A program made the translations under genes and the position numbers. From assembly GCA_035606355.1 (NCBI GenBank), contig DATNFO010000067.1:62001-126000 (forward strand): DNA of 64,000 nucleotides, given 5' to 3'. The stretch comes from Sulfopaludibacter sp035606355 (GTDB lineage Bacteria > Acidobacteriota > Terriglobia > Bryobacterales > Bryobacteraceae). The number at the start of each line of letters is the position of its first letter. The first letter of the stretch is position 1. Below, piece after piece: positions 27,085 to 35,333 of the stretch. Below the pieces are notes generated by a model, which was not told where the DNA came from, ran no database searches, and was given only the letters and a program-made list of their open reading frames with translations.

Positions 27085-29727
27085 CTATTCGTACCGCAGA
27101 GCTTCCATGGGATCTACGCGAGCCGCGCGCCGCGATGGCACGTACGCGGCGAGCAGAGCAAGCATCAGCATCAAGGAGCCGCCCATTAGAATCGGCGTGC
27201 CGCTTTCTACCGGGACACCGGGGATCAAACTCGCGACGAAACGGTTGCCCCAGTATGCCATGCATGCGCCAATTGCGAGGCCGGCGGCGCTCATTCGGAA
27301 TGCGTCACCTAGCAGCATCCACGCAATGTCGCCGCGCGTTGCGCCGAGGGCCGCGCGAATTCCAATTTCATTCGTGCGCCGCGTTACCGAATATGCCAGC
27401 AGTCCGTAAAGTCCGAGTGCTGCCAGCAGCGCGCCGAGCCCGCTGAACAACCCCGAGAGAAGGGCGCTGAGGCGTTCGGGGACAAGGGCGCCATCCACCT
27501 GGGCGTCCATCGTCTTCACGTCTTCTACGCCCACGCCCTTCAACACTCCTCGAACCACGCGGCGCACATCGCCCGCAATTGCCTGCGGCGCGCCTGACGT
27601 GCTGAGCACAAACTGCGAGGAATTGCGCCGCAGTTGAAAGCTATTCAGATACACGAAGCGCAACGGCGGTTCGCGCAGGTCGCCGGACTTCGCGTCGCGA
27701 ACCACGCCCACGATCTCGAAGGGCTGGCTGTCGCCATCGAAGACAATGTGTTTCCCGATCGGGTTGCTCTCGCCGAAAAAATAATGCGCCAGCGTTTGAT
27801 TCACGATCGCCACGCGCGGCCGGTCTTGATCCTGCAAGCTGAAATCGCGCCCCATCAGCAGCGGAATTCCAAAGGTCGCGAAGTAGTGCGGCGCCACCCA
27901 GTTCTGCGAGAGAAAGCGGCGTTCGCCGGGTTTGGCCTGATACCCTTCCACCGTGGCCGGCCGCATCGCTCCCACCCCTGCCATCGGGAAGAATCCGCAC
28001 ATCGTGGCGGAGCGCACCCCCGGAATCGATTCGAAACTCCGCAGCAGTTCCTGGTAGCCGCGCGACAATCTCTCGCCATCATAGCCGCTGCCGGCCGTGT
28101 TCAGAGTCACCAGCAGAACGTGGTCGCGTTGAAAGCCCAGATCGAGATGCTCCAGTTGTGACAGGTGCCTGATCAACAGGCCGGCCGCGCTCAGGAGCGC
28201 AATCGAAAGCGCCACCTGCATCACCACCAGACCATTGACGAAGCGCCGCCGTCCGCGTGGTTCGCCCGCGTTCGCCGATTCGCGCAGAAAAAACATGGGA
28301 GCCGAATGGAACGTCTGCCACGCCGGCGCCATGCCGAACAGAACGCCGCAAAGAAGCGCGACGCCTGCCGTAAAGAGCAGCACCGTGGAATCAGGACGCG
28401 CCTGGAGTTCGACTCGCAGACGCCCACTGCCCATGATCGCGGAAAGCACCTTCGTACCCCAATTCGCCAGCAGAATCCCGAGCACGGCGCCGGAAACCGA
28501 CAGCACGACTGACTCGGTGAGTTCCTGCCGCAACAGGCGAAGCCGTCCGGCTCCCAGCGACACTCGGACCGCCATCTCGCGGCGGCGCGCCGCTCCGCGC
28601 GCCAGCAGGAGACCGGCGATATTCGCGCAGGCGATCAGCAGCAGCAGCGCCACCACCGCCATCAGCGCCAGGGCAGGCTTGCCGAACTGATCGCGCAATT
28701 GCGTAAGACCGGTCGCCGCCGGCTGCACTTCGATCTTCCAGTTGCGAACGGTGCGGTCGCCGCTCACTTTGAATTCCTCTTCCTGGGTCCACCGCCACAG
28801 CACGCTCATCTCTGCACGGGCCTGCCCGATGGAGACGCCCGGCTTCAAACGCGCCGCCAGCTTCAGCCAGTATTTTGCGGACGCAGCGTTGCGAGGTTGT
28901 ACCGGAGTCAGCGGAAACCAGATGTCCTGTCTGTTCGCGGGCTCCAGTCCGGCGAACCCTTTCGGCGCGACTCCGATGATCGTCATGGACCGATCGGCAT
29001 TCCCGATCTGCCTTCCAACCACCGCCGGATCGGAGTGCAGCCTGCTTACCCAATACGACCAACTCACGACGGCGACGTTGGCCGGCGACCCCGGCATGCC
29101 GTCTTCCGGACGGATGAGACGGCCCCGAACAGCATTCACGCCAAGCGTCGGGAAATAGTTGGTGGAGACGTATCCGCCGCGCACGGTCTCCGGCTCCAAT
29201 CCTTCGCCGTGTATGGCGAAAGGAGTATCGGAGGCCGCGATCATCCCCGAGAACACATGATTGTTCTCGCTGTAGTATTGGAAGTTCCGCCAGTCGAAGG
29301 CGTTGAAATGGTCCTGCCCCGGCGCCTTGAAGAGGAGTTCCACCAGTTCGGTGGGATTGCGCACCGGCAGCGTGCGAAGCATCAGCGCATTGACCACGCT
29401 GAAGATCGTGGTGTTCGCGCCGACGCCGAGAGCCAGGGAGAGTACCGCGACGGCAGCGAACACCGGGCTGCGGCGCATTCCGCGCAGCGCGTAGCGAACG
29501 TCCTGCCAAAATGTGGCGACCGCGTTCCATCTCCACATCGTCCGCGTGATCTCCTGGACGAGCGCGCTGTTGCCGAACTCCCGGTGGGCCGCCGCCGCGG
29601 CTGCCTGCGGATCTTCTCCTTGTTCAACGCGATCGCGCGTAGCCATCGCGAGGTGTGTTTGAATCTCCTCGTCCAACTCCAGGTGGCTGCGCTTACGCCG
29701 GAACAGGCGGTCCAGATGCAGGTTCAT
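27085..29727 (-). CDS. ADOP-type FtsX/MacB permease with N-terminal prefix domain
   Basis: 880 residues. A charged cytoplasmic prefix (about residues 1-75: LELDEEIQTHLAMATRD, AHREFGNSALVQE) precedes TM1 (VFAAVAVLSLALGVGANTTIF) and two MacB-core/FtsX modules: LLLIACANIAGLLLARGAAR near the middle and a C-terminal module ending SRRAARVDPMEALRYE. No cognate ATPase lies nearby, as usual for ADOP proteins; the transported substrate, or a mechanotransmission role, is unknown. Its ATG overlaps the PadR stop by 4 nt (ATGA). Confidence 0.9.
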   Translation of the reverse strand: MNLHLDRLFRRKRSHLELDEEIQTHLAMATRDRVEQGEDPQAAAAAAHREFGNSALVQEITRTMWRWNAVATFWQDVRYALRGMRRSPVFAAVAVLSLALGVGANTTIFSVVNALMLRTLPVRNPTELVELLFKAPGQDHFNAFDWRNFQYYSENNHVFSGMIAASDTPFAIHGEGLEPETVRGGYVSTNYFPTLGVNAVRGRLIRPEDGMPGSPANVAVVSWSYWVSRLHSDPAVVGRQIGNADRSMTIIGVAPKGFAGLEPANRQDIWFPLTPVQPRNAASAKYWLKLAARLKPGVSIGQARAEMSVLWRWTQEEEFKVSGDRTVRNWKIEVQPAATGLTQLRDQFGKPALALMAVVALLLLIACANIAGLLLARGAARRREMAVRVSLGAGRLRLLRQELTESVVLSVSGAVLGILLANWGTKVLSAIMGSGRLRVELQARPDSTVLLFTAGVALLCGVLFGMAPAWQTFHSAPMFFLRESANAGEPRGRRRFVNGLVVMQVALSIALLSAAGLLIRHLSQLEHLDLGFQRDHVLLVTLNTAGSGYDGERLSRGYQELLRSFESIPGVRSATMCGFFPMAGVGAMRPATVEGYQAKPGERRFLSQNWVAPHYFATFGIPLLMGRDFSLQDQDRPRVAIVNQTLAHYFFGESNPIGKHIVFDGDSQPFEIVGVVRDAKSGDLREPPLRFVYLNSFQLRRNSSQFVLSTSGAPQAIAGDVRRVVRGVLKGVGVEDVKTMDAQVDGALVPERLSALLSGLFSGLGALLAALGLYGLLAYSVTRRTNEIGIRAALGATRGDIAWMLLGDAFRMSAAGLAIGACMAYWGNRFVASLIPGVPVESGTPILMGGSLMLMLALLAAYVPSRRAARVDPMEALRYE

Positions 29728-30101
29728 GCGTCACCGCGTTCTTCGCCGGGATTCATCAGCCGGACAATCGCGGCGGCAAATTGGGTCCACCGGCTATGCT
29801 CGCTGATGAGCTGTTTCCTGCCAGCACGGGTCAGACGATAATACCTGGCACGCTGCTTGTGCTCGGAAGACTTCCATTCGGATTTGATCCAGCCTCGCGT
29901 TTCGAGCCTGTGCAATGCCGGGTACAAAGACCCCGTTTCCGCGTGCAGAACTTCACCCGAACCGTAGCGGATGGCCTGAGCGATCCCATAGCCATGCTGC
30001 TCCCCGCTGCGCAGCGTCTGAAGAATCAGCATGTCGAGCGTGCCCTGGAGCAGTTCGATTCCGCTGCGATAGCCTTCCCGTTTCCGCATGGCTGTAGGCA
30101 T
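29724..30101 (-). CDS. PadR family transcriptional regulator
   Basis: 125 residues from the ATG at 30101, chosen for GGGAG 5-6 nt upstream. The winged-helix PadR domain is typical: ELLQGTLDMLILQTLR, HGYGIAQAIR, TGSLYPALHRLETRGWI, RYYRLTRAGRKQL. It probably represses itself and the coupled ADOP permease; an inverted repeat just upstream (30117-30129) could be its operator. The stop overlaps the permease start. Confidence 0.9.
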   Translation of the reverse strand: MPTAMRKREGYRSGIELLQGTLDMLILQTLRSGEQHGYGIAQAIRYGSGEVLHAETGSLYPALHRLETRGWIKSEWKSSEHKQRARYYRLTRAGRKQLISEHSRWTQFAAAIVRLMNPGEERGDA

Positions 30102-30116
30102 TCTACTCCCGAACAA

Positions 30117-30129
30117 GTAGAGCGTCTAC
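30117..30129. promoter_or_regulatory. Putative PadR operator
   Basis: The perfect inverted repeat GTAGA-GCG-TCTAC lies 16 nt upstream of the PadR start, where an autoregulatory site would be expected. Confidence 0.4.
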
Positions 30130-30145
30130 AGCCTATCGGCCGGCT

Positions 30146-31066
30146 TCACGCCTTGACCAGGTTCTCGACGTACTCCATGGGACAGCCCACGCCTTCCACC
30201 TTCACACCAAGCCCTCGCAGTACGTCGATCGCCACCATCCGGCGGTACGCGTTAAACGTGATTACGTGCGCGAACATTCCGCCGAACGTAAAGGCCTCCG
30301 GCGGCTCGCACAGCGCATCCACAAATGTATCCAGCCACGCGCCGCGATTGCGCACGTCCGTGAGCACGCTATTGAAGCCTGCGTCCGCTTTTTCCAGCCG
30401 CGCCAGCATGGCCGCAGGAGTGCGGTCCTCCGCCGGAGCGCGGTCCAGAAGGGGCGTGCTGCCGCCCGTAAGCGCGGCCGACCAGGCTTCTTTGGTTTGC
30501 ACCATCCGGTCCAGAAGCTGCCGCAGGCTCTGGTCCGGACCGCTCCACGGAAATATCGGGATCTGGTTGTGCAAAGGCCGGTCCAACTGTGCGTCATCGA
30601 GCGTCTTCGCCAATTCCAGCAGTCGCCGCGTATGCCAGGACTCCTGTCCGGAAAAGATATCGAATAGGTCCATAAATGTGCCGTTTCCTTTCGTATCGCC
30701 GCTACCCGAGTGGCGATGAATTCCGCTCGCGGCGTGGATCTGCGTGAACGTGGCGCCCATGCGGCGGTATAGGCTGGGAGAAACGCCGAACGCCTTGCGA
30801 AATGCCCGCGTGAACGCTTCCAGCGATCCGTAGCCGGCGTGCAGAGCGACGTCGGTCACGGAAAACTGAGTACGCGACAACTGCCACGCCGCGCGCTCGA
30901 GCAGCAACCGCCGGCGCATGCCCACCGGCGTCTCCTCGATCATCGCCCGGAACAAGCGATAGAACTGCGTCCGGCTCTTATACGCTTCCCGCGCCAGGCC
31001 GTTGCCGTTCCGCTCCTCGTCGAGCGAATCCTCAACTATCTGACGCAGCCGCTGCGCTTCGTCCAC
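30146..31066 (-). CDS. AraC-type HTH regulator fused to a DinB-like domain
   Basis: 306 residues. Residues about 1-103 form an AraC DNA-binding region (REAYKSRTQFYRLFRAMIE, RRRLLLERAAWQL, VTDVALHAGYGSLEAFTRAFRKAFG). After a short linker comes a four-helix DinB-like domain (FSGQESWHTRRLLELAKTL, LLDRMVQTKEAWSAAL, FGGMFAHVITFNAYRR), where spaced His residues could hold a metal. Such fusions are known; the DinB part may sense a thiol, metal or substrate. No target promoter can be inferred. Confidence 0.85.
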   Translation of the reverse strand: MDEAQRLRQIVEDSLDEERNGNGLAREAYKSRTQFYRLFRAMIEETPVGMRRRLLLERAAWQLSRTQFSVTDVALHAGYGSLEAFTRAFRKAFGVSPSLYRRMGATFTQIHAASGIHRHSGSGDTKGNGTFMDLFDIFSGQESWHTRRLLELAKTLDDAQLDRPLHNQIPIFPWSGPDQSLRQLLDRMVQTKEAWSAALTGGSTPLLDRAPAEDRTPAAMLARLEKADAGFNSVLTDVRNRGAWLDTFVDALCEPPEAFTFGGMFAHVITFNAYRRMVAIDVLRGLGVKVEGVGCPMEYVENLVKA

Positions 31067-31139
31067 ATAAGGAAATTACCACCGACGGGCGCACGTCCGC
31101 CTGATCGCGAGTCCCAAAATCGAGTGGGACAACTCCGGC

Positions 31140-32207
31140 CTATTGCTTCGGCTTCATGGAAACGGAGCCGATCAGCCGTGTCTCTTTGGTGACGCAGCTC
31201 ATCTGCAGGTTGTATCCGTTCGGCGTGCGCGTGTGGAAACTTTTGTACGCGGTTTGATGGATGTCCCCTGTGTTGCCCGTGTCGATCTGCGCGCGCAGAC
31301 CGCGCTTTTCCAGCGCTTCTTTCACGGCGTCCGGATCGAAGGGCTGAATGCCGAACGACATATGATCGATGCGGATATTGCGCGGACGCTGCGGCCTTCC
31401 GTTGGCCGGCGGCTTGCCAAAATTCGGATCGTTGGGGTTGCCGCCGCGGATGAGGGCGTCTCCCACGTCGCCCATCAGCACCTCTTCCTGGCTGCCTTCG
31501 TCATAGGTGCCCTTCCAGCCCAGCAGGTTGGTGTAGTAAGAGACGCTCGCTTTGTAGTTGGTCGCGCCGAAGGAAAAGTGGTCAAGCCATACGGAGCGCC
31601 AGTTCGTCGGCTCAAACGGCAGTTCCACGGCAAGCTTGGCTGTGGCCGGAGTCTTGCGCGCCTTCACCAGCCCCTTGCTGTTTCCGATCTGCACATCGAA
31701 GCCGTCCGGATCCTTAACATGGAAGCTCTCGAATCCCTTGCCATCGTTGTCGGCTACGGGATTGAGATCGCGCTTGCGAAGCTCCGCCTCTACCGTCTTC
31801 GCGTTCCACGGCTCGATGGCGAAACCGAAGCCGTCCACCAGCACCGTGGTTTGTTCCGCGGGCGCAGCTTTGAAGATCGCCGACCCCCAATCGCCGATGT
31901 CGAGAATGGCCCGATTCCCGTCATCGCTTCGCAGCTTCCAGCCCATCAGGGCGATATAGAACGCCGCTTCCTTCCGATAGTCCGGCACCTGGAACGAGAT
32001 TTGTTCGAGGCCGGCAGTCTTCCAGCCGGTCGGGGCGAAGAGCGGCTTGATGGGGCCGGTCGCCACTTCCTTGCTCATCGGGCAGCCCGGCGTGTTGTAG
32101 CCATTTTGGCAGCGCCCCTGTGCAAACACAGACGCGGCGAAAGGTTTGGCGGCAGCCGAGACGCCTAAGGCGCGCAGCAGATCGCGGCGGGATCGTAGAT
32201 TCGACAT
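31140..32207 (-). CDS. Exported tandem VOC (glyoxalase-fold) protein
   Basis: 355 residues from the ATG at 32207, chosen over 32237 because it starts SNLRSRRDLLRALGVSAAA, a Tat-like signal. Two VOC modules follow: about residues 55-185 (LEQISFQVPDYRKEAAFYIA, HVKDPDGFDVQIGNSKG) and about 200-345 (WLDHFSFGATNYKASVSYYT, RIDHMSFGIQPFDPDAV, HTRTPNGYNLQMSC). Ring-cleaving or isomerase-type chemistry is possible; no substrate can be assigned. A perfect TATAAT lies 10 nt before the start and no Shine-Dalgarno is seen. Confidence 0.85.
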   Translation of the reverse strand: MSNLRSRRDLLRALGVSAAAKPFAASVFAQGRCQNGYNTPGCPMSKEVATGPIKPLFAPTGWKTAGLEQISFQVPDYRKEAAFYIALMGWKLRSDDGNRAILDIGDWGSAIFKAAPAEQTTVLVDGFGFAIEPWNAKTVEAELRKRDLNPVADNDGKGFESFHVKDPDGFDVQIGNSKGLVKARKTPATAKLAVELPFEPTNWRSVWLDHFSFGATNYKASVSYYTNLLGWKGTYDEGSQEEVLMGDVGDALIRGGNPNDPNFGKPPANGRPQRPRNIRIDHMSFGIQPFDPDAVKEALEKRGLRAQIDTGNTGDIHQTAYKSFHTRTPNGYNLQMSCVTKETRLIGSVSMKPKQ

Positions 32208-32217
32208 TTGGAAGAAG

Positions 32218-32223
32218 ATTATA
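32218..32223 (-). promoter_or_regulatory. Putative -10 element (leaderless start) for the 32207 gene
   Basis: On the minus strand TATAAT lies 10 nt upstream of the ATG at 32207, so the transcript would start within a few nt of the start codon. Confidence 0.45.
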
Positions 32224-32255
32224 TACCAGGCATGCAAGCAGCTAACGCGATTCGG

Positions 32256-33095
32256 TCAATTCGCCGTGGGCTTCTCCGCCGAATCTAAAACGAAGCGCGT
32301 GACGGGAATCTTCTCCGGTCTCACTTGCAAACCCAACTCATGAAGCGCGGAGGCGAGACTCGGACCGCCCTCCTCGTTCCACGACAGCGTGAAGTCGTAG
32401 TGGCCCGTGAGACCCGTTTTGTCGACTCCCGGGCCCAAACCGCCGGCAAACGCCACCAGGCGCGTCAGCTCATCCATGGAACACTTGCGAGCATTCACGT
32501 TGACGGCCCCACCCATCGGTTTCCCCAATTCCTCACCCTTAGGTCCAAGAAACGTCAGCTTCTCATCCGCGCTCGTGGACTCGCGTAGCTTCGGACCGTT
32601 TTTCGCCACCACTAATGCGAACCCGGGCTCCAGTTTATCGGCCCAGTGAAACTTGATCTTGAATCGCGCGATGAGAAGATTTTGCAGCATCACGATCAGT
32701 TGCTGCCTCGTCGTGGTGGCCGGATTCTCGGCCTTCGCGTTTACGTCGAACCTCAGGTCGCCGCGCTGAATCCAGTCGTCGCCGGTGTCCAGCGACTGCA
32801 TGTTTACCCCGAAAGCGATTCCAATGAGATGGCTCAAGCGTGCGTCGGTGATCACGCACCGGCCGAGTGGCGCGGTTGCGCCGCGCTTCTCTTCCTCCGG
32901 ACTGAACTGAGAATCGATTCCGCGGCAGCCTCCGCGGACGCCATTAATTCCCGAGGTGGCGACCTTGATGGAAGCGACCTCAAACTTCAGCGGCTCGGGC
33001 GAGCCGTTCGACTGCGCTCTGGTTTCAGACGAAAGGAACAGCGCCGCAAAAAGAAGCGCCGAAAGGTGAACGGAACGCGATCGCAGGATGCCCAT
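32256..33095 (-). CDS. TIGR03435 family secreted protein
   Basis: 279 residues from the ATG at 33095, supported by GGAGG 6 nt upstream (the frame extends two codons further to a TTG). Signal peptide LSALLFAALFLSSETRAQ. Motifs: FEVASIKVATS, ARFKIKFHWADKLEPGFAL, VVAKNGPKLRES, VDKTGLTGHYDFTLSW, LGLQVRPEKIPVTRFVLDS. It has a divergent N-terminal insert with two cysteines (GGCRGIDS, LGRCVITDA). It is a lone copy away from the array. Confidence 0.85.
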   Translation of the reverse strand: MGILRSRSVHLSALLFAALFLSSETRAQSNGSPEPLKFEVASIKVATSGINGVRGGCRGIDSQFSPEEEKRGATAPLGRCVITDARLSHLIGIAFGVNMQSLDTGDDWIQRGDLRFDVNAKAENPATTTRQQLIVMLQNLLIARFKIKFHWADKLEPGFALVVAKNGPKLRESTSADEKLTFLGPKGEELGKPMGGAVNVNARKCSMDELTRLVAFAGGLGPGVDKTGLTGHYDFTLSWNEEGGPSLASALHELGLQVRPEKIPVTRFVLDSAEKPTAN

Positions 33096-33172
33096 AATCA
33101 ACCTCCGAGTGCACCCCCTCAGCGTACGCCACTAAGGAGCGCAGCGGCAATGCCGAAAGAGAAGCCGCAAGT

Positions 33173-33790
33173 TCACCGGCTGGCTTCCGGCTTCCACCCG
33201 AGCAGTCGCCGCAACCCTTGCTCGAAGCGATCGCTCTCCGCGAAGATGCCGCCTTCGCCGGCCATCTCGCGAAGCCGTGGGAACGCTCCGCTCCGCAGTT
33301 GGGCAGCGGCGAAGCGGCGGTCAATCTTGGAACGGTCCGCGGCTTCACGCAGCGCGTGGCCGAATACGAAGTCGTCGATCATCGCAAGCAGTGTGAACTT
33401 CTCCGCACCCGTCATCGACGTTTCGGCGAGAGCTTCCAGGCATTGCTCCATGTGGCGCATCGCGTTGAGTCCCGGAGGAGCGGACAACATGGCCGTGAGC
33501 GCCCAGGGATGACGCAGGAACAACGCGTGCGTCCGCCTGGCAATCTCGACGATGGCGCGCTTCCAACCTTTCGGCAGCGTGGGAAGGAGGGCTTCCGCCA
33601 TCAATGCATCGTCCATCGCGGCAATCAGATCGTCTTTGGTCTTTATGTAGTAATACAGACTCATCGTTCCGGCGTTGAGCTCTTGCGCGATGCGCCGCAT
33701 CGACACGGCCTCAAAACCTTCCTTATCGGCTATGGCCAGCGCGACGGCTGCTATCTTCTCGCGCGTCAACCGCGATTTCTGCCTTGACAT
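33173..33790 (-). CDS. TetR family transcriptional regulator
   Basis: 205 residues. The N-terminal HTH is typical (REKIAAVALAIADKEGFEAV, MRRIAQELNAGTMSLYYYI, KTKDDLIAAM), and the C-terminal region resembles the TetR_C ligand-binding fold (WALTAMLSAPPGLNAM, FTLLAMIDDFVFGHAL). It is divergent from an FAD monooxygenase 31 bp away, the usual arrangement for a repressor that controls a neighbouring detoxifying enzyme. Its ATG is embedded at the edge of operator copy 1. Confidence 0.9.
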   Translation of the reverse strand: MSRQKSRLTREKIAAVALAIADKEGFEAVSMRRIAQELNAGTMSLYYYIKTKDDLIAAMDDALMAEALLPTLPKGWKRAIVEIARRTHALFLRHPWALTAMLSAPPGLNAMRHMEQCLEALAETSMTGAEKFTLLAMIDDFVFGHALREAADRSKIDRRFAAAQLRSGAFPRLREMAGEGGIFAESDRFEQGLRRLLGWKPEASR

Positions 33791-33829
33791 TCGTACAGCG
33801 TACCATTACACTCTTCGTACGGTGTACCA
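33784..33829. promoter_or_regulatory. Divergent TetR/monooxygenase control region: promoter plus two operator copies
   Basis: TTGACA (33784-33789), a 17-nt spacer and TACACT (33807-33812) form a near-consensus promoter for the plus strand. Two copies of TTCGTACxGxGTACCA (33790-33805 and 33814-33829, 24 bp apart) each contain GTAC-N3-GTAC. One lies between -35 and -10, the other covers the predicted transcription start and the GTG start. This fits direct TetR repression of both genes. Confidence 0.6.
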
Positions 33830-35150
33830 AACCAGAGTGCTCATCGCCGGCGCGGGACCCGCGGGACTGACGCTCGCCCTCGATCTTGCGCGCCGCGGCA
33901 TCGCGTTCCGCCTCATTGACGCCGCCGAAGCGCCTTTTCCGGGTTCGCGTGGCAAAGGCATCCAACCTCGCACCCTGGAAATTCTCGAAGACCTTGGGGT
34001 AATCGATGAGATTCTGGCCGCCGGCAGCGCTTATCCGACGCTGCGGATTCATCTCGGTCCTTTTTCCCTGCGAGCCGGCTCGCTCGGTGGCAGAAAAAAG
34101 CCGGCAGAACGCGTGCCGTATCCAAACCTCTGGATGGTGCCGCAATCGCGCACGGAATCCATCATGCGCGACCGCTTGGCCGCGCTGGGGGCTCACGTCG
34201 AATTCGGAAAAGCGTTGCTCAGCTTCCAGCAGGATGACCGCGGTGTTCAGGCGACACTCTCCACCGGCGAGATCGTGCGATCGGAGTTCCTAGCCGGTTG
34301 CGACGGCGGCCACAGCACCGTGCGAAAACTACTTGGCCTGAGTCTCGAAGGCGAGGCGCTCGATGCGAAACCCATGCTGGTGGCTGACGTCGAGGTCGAA
34401 GGCCTGGGCCGCGAGGACTGGCATATCTGGCCTTTCGCCGGAGGCTCGCCTGTGGCCCTTTGCCCGCTGCCCGGTACGACGCTGTTCCAATTGACTGCGA
34501 AGGCTCAGACGATTGGGTCGGACATCGAGCGCGCGGTGCACAGAATCACCGGACATCGCATCGTCCGCGTAAGCTGGAGTTCGATTTACCGGCCCGCTGT
34601 TCGCATGGTCAATCGCTTCCGCGCCGGACGCGTGTTCCTGGCGGGCGATGCCGCTCATGTACACCCTCCGACGGGCGGACAAGGGCTCAACACCGGTGTT
34701 CAGGACGCCTACAATCTCGGCTGGAAACTCGCGCACGTGCTGAGCGGTGGTCCCGATTCGCTACTCGATACATACGAGGCCGAGCGCCTCCCCGTCGCCG
34801 CCGCCGTGCTCGGTTTGAGCAAACGTCTGTACCAAACGCGATCGATCAAGCGCCGCGACGCGACGGATCAACTGGCGTTGCATTACCGCACAAGCTCGCT
34901 TTCCACCGGCCGCCCTATCGGAAACCTGCATCCGGGCGATCGAATGCCCGACCGCCGCCTGGAAGACAACAGCAGGCTCTTCGATCATATGCGCGGTACT
35001 CATGCGACTGAGATCGTCACACCGGAGGGGCTTCGGATCCTGATCCGCCCCGATGGCTACATTGCGAACATCGGCTCAAGGCACTTTGCCGAATACGCCG
35101 GTCAAGCGACTCGGGAAATTCAGTGCACGCTAGCCCATCTCAAGCGGTAA
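33822..35150 (+). CDS. FAD-dependent monooxygenase (PHBH-type)
   Basis: About 442 residues from the GTG at 33822; the Rossmann GxGxxG motif VLIAGAGPAGLTLALDLARR begins at residue 6, so no earlier start is likely. Further motifs: GCDGGHSTVRKLLG (DG motif) and VFLAGDAAHVHPPTGGQGLN (GD motif), both contacting FAD/NADPH. Group A flavin monooxygenases hydroxylate aromatics or antibiotics, and the adjacent TetR suggests induction by a toxic aromatic. The C-terminal region is short compared with the roughly 500-600 residues of larger members. Predicted leaderless. Confidence 0.9.
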   Translation: MYQTRVLIAGAGPAGLTLALDLARRGIAFRLIDAAEAPFPGSRGKGIQPRTLEILEDLGVIDEILAAGSAYPTLRIHLGPFSLRAGSLGGRKKPAERVPYPNLWMVPQSRTESIMRDRLAALGAHVEFGKALLSFQQDDRGVQATLSTGEIVRSEFLAGCDGGHSTVRKLLGLSLEGEALDAKPMLVADVEVEGLGREDWHIWPFAGGSPVALCPLPGTTLFQLTAKAQTIGSDIERAVHRITGHRIVRVSWSSIYRPAVRMVNRFRAGRVFLAGDAAHVHPPTGGQGLNTGVQDAYNLGWKLAHVLSGGPDSLLDTYEAERLPVAAAVLGLSKRLYQTRSIKRRDATDQLALHYRTSSLSTGRPIGNLHPGDRMPDRRLEDNSRLFDHMRGTHATEIVTPEGLRILIRPDGYIANIGSRHFAEYAGQATREIQCTLAHLKR

Positions 35151-35192
35151 GCGCGCCGCCGACGGCACGTCCGGACCGCCGCCTTATGCCCT

Positions 35193-35285
35193 CTAGATCC
35201 GCTCGTCCAGAATTACGGTCACAGTGTCGCCGGCTTCCTTCCCAATGGCCCGCCGAAGACTTTGTCGATCCTGCGTGATGTCTCA
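35193..35285 (-). pseudogene. Remnant resembling DUF1905
   Basis: About 28 codons read LRRAIGKEAGDTVTVILDER before a TAG, matching the conserved segment of DUF1905/YdeI-like proteins. A TGA lies immediately upstream in the same frame and no N-terminal part is found. A decayed gene end, judged by motif only. Confidence 0.35.
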
Positions 35286-35333
35286 CGCTTTCTGTCAGGA
35301 ACCGCCATCAGACTTTCCTACTCCTCTTGTACT

